64,000 bases of DNA, taken from assembly GCF_964204645.1 (NCBI RefSeq), contig NC_134027.1, forward strand, positions 9,784,485-9,848,484, written 5' to 3'. The position numbers were made by a program, and so were the translations under genes. Below, piece after piece: positions 26,738-36,548 of this stretch (its first letter is position 1; each line of letters begins with the position of its first letter). Origin of the DNA: Tubulanus polymorphus. Its lineage: Eukaryota > Nemertea > Palaeonemertea > Tubulaniformes > Tubulanidae. The notes beneath the pieces were generated by a model. The model did no database searches, was not told the origin of the DNA, and was given only the letters and a program-made list of their open reading frames with translations.

Positions 26738-27240
26738 CCATCCTCAATTGCCAGGGTTTGATTGCCTCATGCTGAAGCTTACTTACGCCCACACAAACCC
26801 TGGCCATAGACCCTCAATGATCTATTACACGGCCCAAGATGTTTTGGGTGGACACATTGCGACAGCGGCCACTGTCTATATATATCAAGCCAATCAGATG
26901 CATAGTTGGATAACTTATATGGACCAGCAACTACTAAGTTGCATAGTTGTTCTTCGATTTGATCCCTGAAGAGTTCTCTTAGTGACATCCTCGCTTGCCA
27001 GGGTTTGATTGCCTCCAGCCGAAGTTCTCGCCGACACAAACCCTGTCTGCAAACCCTTCATTGGTTTATAACATTGCCCCAAGATGTACAAGGAGTATAG
27101 TTTTGTGGCCGCTTAGCAGCAACCTGTTCACCCGAGACATCTTGGCAATGTAACAGATTAACGGAGGGTGCAGCCAGGGTTTAGGTTGGCATGTGAGTTT
27201 CAGTGGGAGGCAAGAGACAATGATACCCTGGCAAGTAAGG
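26738..27240. repeat. Triplicated 100-bp repeat, two direct copies and one inverted
   Basis: Units 26738-26842 and 26986-27087 run in the same direction: CCATCCTC...TTGCCAGGGTTTGATTGCC, then ACACAAACCCTG, then CCAAGATGT. A third copy at 27137-27240 is inverted (ACATCTTGG...CCTGGCAAG). A further match to the first phrase (CATCCTCGCTTGCCAGGG) is at 41543-41560, so the sequence is dispersed in this genome. The arrangement suggests nested or end-to-end insertion of a small foldback element. Confidence 0.7.
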
Positions 27241-28284
27241 CTGGCAAACCCCCTGCAACAGGCATTAGCTGGTTGACGGCAGGACCTCGATCAACGCTCA
27301 AATGATAAATGACCCCTGGATGCGCTGCTGATTTAAGTCAACAGATCATTACATTTTTAGCGGAAGCTGAAAGTAACAATAACATCTTTCATGATCAACT
27401 CGAGAGATCAATCGATATAACCTTGCGCTCTGCTCCCTTCAACAATTCATCAGTTTCTATCGACGGACCGGATTGGATCCAAGAAAAAAGGAGCTAATGA
27501 ATATATGTACCCCGTGACAGATATGGGACAGTCATATGGTTGCAAACAGTTGAGACTGTTTCCAGTCTTGATGAACATCACAGCGGCGATGGAACCGTAA
27601 TGATTGCAGCGGCAAAAGCCGCGGCAATAATTTACTGGATGACGTTTTCTTTTTCTTTCTACACGACCACGCTTTTGACGAAATTGAAGTAAATTCAATG
27701 CGGCCATCAAATAAATACATTTCATCCTGCAGACATAGCGAAACTTTGAAAAGAAACAACCCACAGAAATATGTATGTATATATATATATATAAATACAT
27801 TTGACTGGATAGCCAATATATGAAAGTTCCAGCTTTTTGCTTAAATGTTTGTTCTGGGCGCAGGCCTATTTTCTCGCCGATATAACTAGCCCGATGCCGT
27901 ATCCCTGCATATAGTGTTACCGCATGCGACTGTTTATGGAAACCCTAGCCCCCTAATTGTACTTGATATACGCATTGCATATTTCTCATGTATTTTTTAT
28001 CCCGCCGCTATAGAATCATTCCGTGTATAACCGATATGAAGAATATATGTACCAGGCCGCATATCTCAATAACTTACAAGGAATGTAGCTCATAATTCAG
28101 GTCTGTACAAGACTAGTTTATATTCAGTAAGTACCGGTAAGGAAGATTTCTCTTCTTTATAATTCATTTGGAATCAATAGCCGATCGGAGAAGCATTGAC
28201 CAAGATAGAGGGTAACTCGGCAATCAGATGGATTCATAATTTCTTATACGCTACTCAGACCGTGGACTCCTTCCTTATTTCTCC
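27241..28284. other. Intergenic with a short (TA)n run
   Basis: Contains an (AT)n microsatellite at about 27771-27793. No gene recognised. The open frames around 27450-27816 depend on this repeat and are not gene-like. Confidence 0.4.
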
Positions 28285-28380
28285 GTATTACCTTTAACCC
28301 AGGGGTAAACTCAATTGAAAATGAATTAAGTTAGCCCTAGGGTTTAAGGCAATACCAGTCTATGAAACCAGGCCCAGGAC
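28285..28380. mobile_element. Small hairpin MITE-like element (copy 2)
   Basis: GTATTACCTTTAACCCAGGGG on the left pairs with CCCTAGGGTTTAAGGCAATAC on the right. The centre is AACTCAATTGAAAATGAATTAAGTT, listed here only to show the palindrome in pieces: AACTCAATTG / AATTAAGTT. Same family as 6341-6470, which has the same palindrome and the same flanking ACCAGT phrase. Confidence 0.7.
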
Positions 28381-29791
28381 TAGTGTCCAAATGTTTGGCC
28401 ACTTGTGAAACGTTTGAGAGGAGAGTTTACCAAAACCAGGGCACATCGCAGGCCTGCACCCGGCGGCCACTTGGTACATCCCAAAAGGGCATTTCGACGT
28501 TAAAAAAGGCAATATTACCTGTACTTCTGCACTGGAATGTACCAATTAACTTTGTTGACAAAATTAAAAAGTGCACTAAAAAATATTTGATGGATTTTAA
28601 CGAGTCTCACAAGTCCCCCTGGCTTTCCCCTGCATGATGGGCAATAGGCAATTTTTGGGTATCAAAAGCGATGACTTGGAAGAAAATCTGTGGCCATATT
28701 TGTTCAAATTCAAGAATAAAGACGAATCAGTTGCAAGCGAATGAAAAACGATTCGTCATCAGTTTCACCGTTCATTTCACAGGGGCAGAGCTTTTCGAGA
28801 AAAAAGAGTCCAAACCCGAGTTTTCTCAGTACGTTTTTTGATGTCGCATCACCTCAAGCAGCCAACACGGTTAGCCCGGCGAACTAGGTATCGATTTCAT
28901 CGTTTTAGTAAACTATCTCCGGAGCGGCAACTGTTCCTTTTCAACTAACTTTCAACAACATGAGAGAGAGAGCTGAAAACTCGTTAAAAGCATTCGAAGT
29001 TAAAAACTCCCCGGCGCAAAAGGTGCGAATATTTATCATCATCGTTATTCGACAAATAAAAATTCGCTGAACTCGGCCTGCAAAGAAAACCCCGGGTAAA
29101 TTTATCGGCGGGGCGGGTGTAAATTTGCTGTCGAAGCCAGAACTTGTTAGGTTGCGGTGTGTTTAGATGTTTCCTGTCAGATGGCCAGGTGTTTAAGTCA
29201 GTATTAGGGGGAAACCTACAACGCTGGGTGGGTATAACTGATGGCACAATAGAATCAAACAAATAAACAATTTGTTCCATTCTACGCCAACTTTCTCTCC
29301 TTCTCCCTTTCGCTCTGTCTTTCCCACTTTGCGATGCATTAACGCAATAACGGAAAGCCATTTGTCATAGTTCATCAGAAATGTTACGAGTTATTTCTCA
29401 AACACAATAAACTGTCTAAACAACCATCTCCGTTAAAGGCTTTCTGTGAAAAGAAAAACATTACGCTGAACCGGAACCGCAATAGTAAAAAGAATTCATC
29501 AGGACTCCTGGAAAAAGCATAACATCTTTTACGTAATAAGACATTTTCGTGAAAAAAAAGCTTAAATCAATAATGGGTTTGAATGAAACAGCTCGCAAAG
29601 TATAAGCCGATAACAGTTTTTCTGCGACATAAAAAGTTGTATTACATAGTTCAATTTCAACTTGACTAACAGTAAGACCCAATCGCTAGATATATCGCTT
29701 AGCGGGAGGATGATGTCTTCCTAACCAATTTGCCTGTGAATGTCCTTCGTTTCCGCAGGTCAGAAATGAAAACGGGTTGACTTTTTATCAC
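28381..29791. other. Intergenic, nothing recognised
   Basis: No supportable gene, RNA or repeat. A minus-strand frame at 28984-29361 is open for 125 codons, but it lacks an ordinary start and any family resemblance. Confidence 0.35.
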
Positions 29792-29796
29792 TAGAG

Positions 29797-30053
29797 CAAG
29801 GCGGGTCTGAGGGGATGGTGCAGGGGGTGAGCACCCCTTAAAAATGTCAAGCTGCCCTGAAATTTCACGGGAAAATGATATATTAAACTGACACCTAAAA
29901 ACGTTTTAATTCGTTAACTTGTCCTCTGTATTTCCAATGGAAAATAAGTTACGTTTTCTGATGAGCTTTCTTTCAGGGGGCCCTTTTCATCATATGATAC
30001 GCCCTATTTTTGGCGTGAGCCTCTCTCTGAATCAGACTCTAGATCCACCCCTA
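29797..30053. mobile_element. GGGGCGGATC-ended MITE (copy B), 5-bp TSD
   Basis: 257 bp with degenerate inverted ends (CAAGGCGGGTCTGAGGGG and CTCTAGATCCACCCCTA). It is flanked by TAGAG on both sides (29792-29796, 30054-30058). The interior is homologous, in reverse orientation, to 30633-30881: shared phrases include AAATTTCACGGGAAAAT, AAAAACGTTTTAATTC and CTTGTCCTCTGTATTTCC. Confidence 0.75.
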
Positions 30054-30632
30054 TAGAGGGCAGCTAGCAACTTTTCCTACCTATAACCAACGTATACGAC
30101 TGAGTCAAAATTCCTATTTCGGTTAGTAACAAACCAGCTATTGAAAACAAACTCGAAAACAATGCAGGGCCAACTGCGTACGACTGTTGTATGAATCATT
30201 GTAACTGCACGTATGGACGTGACTTCATGAATGCTGCACCGGAGTGGACAGTATTTACTCGTTTCGATCTCTATAACAACCGGCGCAATGTGTGTGGCCC
30301 TAAACAATGACACACCGGGCATATCTGTCAAAATATTGACTTATATCGAACAATGAGCATAAAACGTGTTATATTATAATCTATCATGATTTCGAATGAA
30401 ATGCTTCACTAATCAATTTGAACGGGCTAATTGAAGTTTAATTCTCGGCCTCGTCGCTAACAGCAACTACCTACACAAAATGCCTTACCCTTACACCATA
30501 CCCCTATCATTTTTTCTGGTTGTCCAGTTTATCTTGAGTCAGAAAATTGACTTGAATCTGAAGGCTAGGGTAATATTGTAGTTGCATTACATGACAAATG
30601 AACAGGGACTACTTCATTCAAATCGGGTATAT

Positions 30633-30881
30633 CAGGGGCGGATCTGGGCCTTCTGACTCGGGCGGGGATAAACCTCCCGAGACTGGGCATGTACCCCCAA
30701 AAGAAAGCTCATCGGAAAACATTAACTCATTTTTGGAAATACAGAGGACAAGCTTATGAATTAAAACTTTTTTAGATATTAGTTAAATACTTTTTTATTT
30801 TCCCGTGAAATTCAAGGGCAACTTGAGACATTTTTAGGGGGGATGCGCTACCCCTGCACCCTCCCCTTGGATCTTCCCCTG
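30633..30881. mobile_element. GGGGCGGATC-ended MITE (copy C), 5-bp TSD
   Basis: 249 bp. CAGGGGCGGATCTGGG at the left, TTGGATCTTCCCCTG at the right. Flanked by TATAT on both sides (30628-30632, 30882-30886). It is inverted relative to copy B, so the two together form an imperfect inverted repeat with about 580 bp between them. Bases 30059-30627 show nothing else recognisable. Confidence 0.75.
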
Positions 30882-30886
30882 TATAT

Positions 30887-32569
30887 CCTGCATTCGAAAT
30901 CCTACATTTTCATTTACACCAAAAATCTGTGTTGAGGGAATTCAGGCAGTATTAAACCATGGAAAAAAGAAGCGTGAACTTGTGACCGAGCCCATATGCG
31001 CAACTCAAGGGTCACCCTGCTTCAGTATAAGTAAACATCGAACAGTCAGTCTCTCGATGGTGTCCTTTGTCATTTCATCAGGTCGTTTTGTACCCATGCG
31101 TAGGATGCTAATTCTTTCGTGGTGTTTTATGCACTATCAATAATAGTGAGAAACTGTGCATTTTGGGAATCTCTGTTGTCCAAACATCTAGCTATATCAC
31201 TGAGCTATCCGACTTCACAAAATGCCTTGGAATATGTTCGCTGTTAAACTTTTAGTTAACCGATCATGTTCAATCAGTTAAAATGATGTAATTCAAATGA
31301 TAAAATCTTGCCATATACTACTATGTTGAGCGTGTGATTGTTTAGGTCAAGCAAAAACCTTACTGACCTCATACGGCTACTCCTAAAACTGATGTATACC
31401 AAAACGTATTGTCCATATTTGGGGATTTCTTGCTCCAGTTTCATGAAGGGGTTTAACTAAAAAAATAGCGGGATTATACCGAATTACATGATCTCACGGG
31501 TCAGACTTATGCGTAAAACTATGGTACTGTCCTGCCTCCTGCCGGGTTTTGACGTGACATGCACGTTGTTTTCCCTGACTTAATCCACTACGAATACAAT
31601 CAATTAACACAGTCAAATACATGTACAACCAGGGAGGTGGTACAACATAGACGGAAACTGTTTGGTTTTACACTGGATCTAGCAATTAGCTTTTCTATCT
31701 ACTAAATTCCCTGACTATTCCCCGACTATTCCAGGAAGGTGACCATCTTCCCTGCTTAAAAACTAAGCGGTCAACTCATGTACTGAAAGTAAATGATATT
31801 CGCATGAAAATTTTTCAGTTCAGTAAGGCCTATAGCCGCATTCGATTTTGAAAGATATGAAGAAAAAATTTGATTCGTGCCACTCTATGGGTATGCACGT
31901 ACTTCCCTGGTGAAACTTTTTATTCAAACTGAAGTATACATTCATAAAGAGTAAATATAAGGTGCAGGTGTCAGGTGTGCATGAGCAATCGGTGGTATTT
32001 GAGTTTGTGTTGTGGCTCTATAGTTCACGTCACGTATTACCGAGTTTATTGCCTTTACCCGATGACGACAAACTGAAATTTCATTGGCCTATATAATAAC
32101 CATATATGGCATACATGCGATATGCAAATTCGAGCGTGAACGTTTTCGAAAAATAAATCGGCGCACCGGTTTTCAAAATGGTACTTCGAGTAAATAAGGA
32201 TAAACAAGTGGGTCCTTATGACCTCCTAAAAAGCGCCCTTCAGTAACACCACGTCCTCGATGACTATTTACTTCGTTGATGAAATGTTGAATAGTTCTTA
32301 GATTTTTATGTATAGTTGAGTTTTTCTCTGCCCGAATTTGAGTGAAAACTGATGAAATGAAAAACATAATTGAATTTCAATTAGAAAATCATAGAAATAA
32401 AAACAATCTATCTCTGAATCCAAAAATTTGAATTAAAATTACTTGCAAGTTTATCGACGCCTTGAAAAATAACACATATTGCTGAATATTGTCGACATAA
32501 ATAATACAAATTACATGGAATTAAGGATCAATGAAGTTATTTTGGATTTGTATCGATGATTGGCAACCA
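30887..32569. other. Intergenic, nothing recognised
   Basis: AT-rich, without long frames or visible repeats. Confidence 0.4.
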
Positions 32570-32760
32570 GTTTAGCCCTATATATTGATGACGTAGATCC
32601 TCTCAAAAATAATTATCAAGATTTATCTAATGTAAAATACGAGTTATGAATTATATTTAATGATAAAATAAGCACCAGAATTTGCAATTCTAATTGTTAT
32701 TTTGAAAAGCCAATATCGATTATGTAGTGCACATTGACGCACAGAACCTCTTAAATACCA
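32570..32760. repeat. Dispersed repeat with paired ATTGATGACGTAG motifs (copy 1)
   Basis: Two related phrases (TATATTGATGACGTAG near 32580 and TATCGATTATGTAGTGCACATTGACGCAC near 32715, the latter read as two adjoining halves) flank an AT-rich core. The same layout recurs at 54715-54930. Probably an old non-autonomous transposon. No coding. Confidence 0.5.
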
Positions 32761-34196
32761 CGTAGGGCCTACTAGGCATCGATGTATATGAACATCAACG
32801 TAACAGTCTTTACGGCGTCGAAAAATTCTAAAACGACTAAGAACGAAATGACATTTCGAACTTCCTCCGAAAGCATCATCGTAATCGGATTGTTTCTCTA
32901 CGTTTCACAGTAGATTATCGTCTGACAATCTAAATTTAACCGAAGTTTAAAAATAAACGCGACAACGACACGGATACGCGAAAACACTGTTCGAATAACA
33001 TACACGTAACGGAATTCAAATTAAATAGCGGACATTTCAGCTATTAACACCCTGGGCGAAAGAACATTTCATTTAGACACGCGCCGAGATTGAGAAACGG
33101 CTACTGTGTATTTGTCTTATACGACTAATTGGCCATTTCGAATGACGAGAGTTTCTCTGCGCCCGATGTTTTCTTACGGATATTCTACCTTCGGTGCTCG
33201 CTGCTAGCTTCGACTAGAATTTCTTCTTTCACAAACAAAACACAGTATCAGATGTGGCGGACCAAAAAAATATCATACCGTACCATATCCACTTTAACTT
33301 TACCGGCGCTTTCAAAATTTTGATGGTAAAAACTAATCTACGGAAGTAATTATTATTTTCGAGCCGTCCGATGTTTTCTATCGTTCGCTTCTAGACTGAA
33401 TTAAAAGGAAAGACGAAAAAAAGTACGGAATTAAATTTCTTTCTTTTCGCGATTGAGTAGCTGAGGGATGATTGAAATCGCATTACACATGTTCAATATT
33501 TGTCGCCGTCTGAATTAGTGGAGTATTCAAGTGTCGTCTATAGAAAAGGGCGCATCCAATACAAAAGTTCATTTCAACCATTGATGAAACACGATGTCTG
33601 TGTTGTTACATTATGTAGACAATCCCACACTAATATAACAAAAGATGAAGTCCGAAAAGTTTCCTTCAAGTTTATAATTTACTGATTCAACATTTCGACT
33701 TTAACCTAATGGTCATTCTAGGAATACTGAGTTAACAAAATTATGAGATAGCTATATGCCAAGAACAACAAAACTTTTCGGACATCATCTTTTGTTACAT
33801 TTGCGTGGGATTTTCTATACAAGAGTTCATTTCAGTCGGAAAACCGAAGGAATATCAATGATAAAAAAAAACAATAATTATTATGTATCTATTTCAGCCA
33901 AAAGGAAAGGCTAGGAGAGAAAAAAGAAAATGAAAAAAAAATCTAAATTCACGTGGAAAGAACCTATTTACAATCTGAATAATTTAAGGATATTGATCCT
34001 AAGTGCACAACTCTTGTGGACTAACTTAATAGTAGGATAGTAATTGATGAGGTCTTTTATCTCATTTAGTAACAAATTCAACTGGTTTCGTGTACATATT
34101 TTCCATTTCTGGCGAATTCCTATAAATCTCTCCATCTGTAAACTACTGAAAGCGCATTCGGCAACATTTCAACAAAACCGCTCAGAAGCGGAGAAG

Positions 34197-34198
<2 letters not shown>
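32761..34198. other. Intergenic, nothing recognised
   Basis: No gene supported. Two loosely similar phrases around 33600-33660 and 33770-33800 (GACATCATCTTTTGTTA and its inverse) hint at an inverted-repeat element of about 260 bp, starting near 33530, but the ends are not clear. Confidence 0.3.

Positions 34199-34236
<38 letters not shown>
34199..34236. repeat. (GA)n microsatellite
   Basis: About 38 bases of uninterrupted GA dinucleotides. The Arg-Glu or Leu-Ser frames across it are artefacts. Confidence 0.95.
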
Positions 34237-34239
<3 letters not shown>

Positions 34240-34689
34240 ATAAAACCAGTCGAATAATTAAGACATCACTCGACGCGAGTACGTAAGAGGTGAAAATGAG
34301 CGAACAACTGTTCACCAGCGCGATATATTCGACCAATTTGTCAGAATTCATGTATCTTTAACTACGCTTCGCGTAACAATCGACGAAGCAATGATTCCGC
34401 CCACCCGCAAAACCGTTAGCACAGAACTGCCGCTTCCGACATTCCCTAAACCTCGTCAATAACATACATCATTACCACTTGTTATAACTTGTAATCAACA
34501 TCATCCGTAGAGAATATTTGGCGCCTATTTTTTTTGTTTCGGCAAATCGCCCGAAAAATCGGCCAAAGCGATCGACTGGAACCACTTTTAAATGAAAAAT
34601 ATCTTTTAAAACCTTCTTCCACTCTGATGAATTTTCTTTAATTCTCATTATACAATATACCGACGTTTATGAAATTCATATTTCACGGT

Positions 34690-34896
34690 TCTACTAGTTC
34701 AAAATGTGAACACAAGATGGCAGTACCTCACGTGCCAATACTAATATATATATTTTGTTACGTTTTCATTCTCTAAATTTTAATCACTTCAGTGTTGTTT
34801 TGTAAATATTTGTATATACACGTGTAATAGTTTTCCTCCATATACCATGGAAATGGTTGGAGTGTAAATAAAATCGTAATCGTAATCGTAATCAAT
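34690..34896 (+). mobile_element. 3' tail of a non-LTR retrotransposon (LINE or SINE)
   Basis: Ends in TGTAAATAAA followed by four near-perfect ATCGTA units, a short simple repeat typical of the 3' end of CR1/L2-like elements and SINEs that borrow their tails. The upstream 180 bp is non-coding and could be the element's 3' UTR. No reverse-transcriptase coding is visible, so this is a 5'-truncated copy. Confidence 0.5.
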
Positions 34897-34971
34897 AGAG
34901 CGCTGAGCCAGTTGATACGAATATTCGGCGAAGTGTGTCTAATCAAACTCAATTATTGTTCTAGTATGGAA

Positions 34972-35240
34972 TCAGGGCTGGATCCAGATGGAAGCACAGG
35001 GAGAAAATGCAATTTTTACGTGCCCTTTTGAAAATACAATGGCAATACTAGCATCTTTTTCCACCGGCAACTAATAATCAGCAGTCCATAACGCAACATT
35101 TAGCTTATATTCTCTTAAATGTCCCTCAAGTTCCCAGAAATTGTATGAAAATGCACTGAAATTTCCAAATTTTTCAGTCCTTTTTCTGACTGCATGGAAT
35201 GATACTTGCCGATTTTCGGTATGCCCTTTTCATTTCTTTG
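34972..35240. repeat. GGATCC-ended dispersed repeat, one end only
   Basis: Begins CAGGGCTGGATCCAG like the family at 30633 and 58706 and shares phrases such as GTGCCCTTTTGAAAAT with the copy at 58706-59021. I could not place the opposite end or a target duplication. It abuts the 3' end of the DCC gene. Confidence 0.4.
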
Positions 35241-35310
35241 TGCTTCTGTCAAAGTCTGGGATTTCATTCTATCATCATTACTAGTAAACCTACCTGGTTA
35301 TTTGGAGATG

Positions 35311-36448
35311 TCAGCGTTCATCTGATTTCTCAGAGTGACAAGTTCCGGTTTCGCATTCCGGCTGCCTTCCAGTTAAACGCAGACGATTTCTCGCAAACCA
35401 ATCGTAGGCAATTTCCGATAAATGCGATATACCAGGTAGCCGGGTTACTGCCAATAGCCAACCCAACCCTACAGCAGCATACATCGTCCTAAATGCAGCC
35501 ACGCGCGTTTCAACCTAGAATTTAAAAAGATTCCTAGATATGAGTGAAAAGAGTACCTACCCCATAGACATGATATGAGTAAATTTAGGCCTACAAGTAC
35601 CAGTTTTTCACCGGGAAAACTGTAGAATTTTGCATGTTGAAATAATTTGGTCCACAAACAATCATTTTCATACCTGTCCAAATTTATTAATGACGGTCAT
35701 CTGTTTCATAGCTTCATCTCGGGATATACCGCAGTGAGCAGATGCACAATAATCTTCGTGCGTAATATCTACGAATTCGACATTGTTCTTTTTCTTGTCC
35801 AAATACTTCAGCACAGAGATTTCTTTTAAACAAATCGGACAGCCTCCGTCGTACAAAACCTTCAACGAATCAAGAGAATCCAGTTAAATTATAGCAGAGA
35901 ACGTAGGGGTACCCTGTGAGATCGTTTGGTATTTACACTACATCGAAGCTAAAAAACTGTAGGAAACGTATATTTGAACAGATCTGGTTAACACTTCATA
36001 TCGGACATATAACAATCATAAGGGTAAGGGTTAGTCTGAATACCAGACGTTGTTACGATCTCCGAGAAACAACGGCTGGATACTAGACTAGGTAAGGGCG
36101 AGAGAAGGATTAGGGTTAGTTTTAGTGCTATCTATTATAAATAGTTTTTTAAGATTCAGATTGTAAGATTGTAACGAGCCACGGTGGTCAAGTGGGGAGA
36201 CGCAAAAACTTTTTGTGTCAGGCCCCTGTGAGTATCTCTAATAAAAGATCTTCATTCATAAAAATTGAATTGAATTATTATTATGTAAATCTCATTATTC
36301 GTACTAATTATGGCACCTTGATTGGAGAATTCGTTTTACTGTGCTGTAGCCGATACTGTGTGATTCTTGACCAGTTACATATTACAACACGAGAAGTTGT
36401 CACTCTTCCCAATAATAATAATGCCGGCGTAATTATTTTTCTCTGCAT
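35311..36448 (-). CDS. DCC-family (DUF393) thiol-disulfide oxidoreductase-like protein
   Basis: Three exons: 36448-36317, 35859-35674 and 35514-35311 (stop included), 173 residues, all joins in phase 0. Residues 1-44 are basic and hydroxylated with no acidic residue, as in a mitochondrial presequence (inference). The family signature follows at the exon 1/2 junction: VLYDGGCPIC, with the redox CxxC at C51/C54 after D48. The C-terminal half carries AAVGLGWL, RLPGISHL and AYDWFARNRLRLTGR, the usual DCC ending. Eukaryotic members are thioredoxin-like; substrates in animals are little known. The first 5' splice site (GTGCCA) is weak, but phase and family alignment support it. Exon 2 begins after the AG of ...GTTGAAG; the TTG just upstream is not a start. 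Shares a bidirectional promoter with GPKOW. Confidence 0.88.
36005..36105. repeat. Short dispersed repeat in DCC intron 1
   Basis: The phrases GTCTGAATACCAG, GTTGTTAC, AACAACGGCT and TACTAGACTAG occur here and, in the same order, at 41472-41660. This marks an interspersed repeat family of unknown class. Confidence 0.5.
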
Positions 36449-36548
36449 CTTTGAACGGTCAAATTCAACAAAATAACATTGAATTGAAATTAAATGTGGA
36501 GAACGCAGACGGCGCCACGTGACGGACGTTAAAACGTCGTTTTTTATA
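36449..36548. promoter_or_regulatory. 100-bp bidirectional promoter between DCC gene and GPKOW
   Basis: Only 100 bases separate the two divergent start codons. The interval contains GCCACGTGAC (36514-36523, an E-box of the USF/TFE type). The GPKOW start codon itself sits in ATAATGGCCGC, close to the YY1 motif often placed at TATA-less starts. No TATA box. Both genes are probably transcribed from here with very short leaders. Confidence 0.7.

Noticed and set aside
28984-29361. 125-codon minus-strand frame
   Set aside because: No ordinary start, no recognisable domain and no flanking gene structure.
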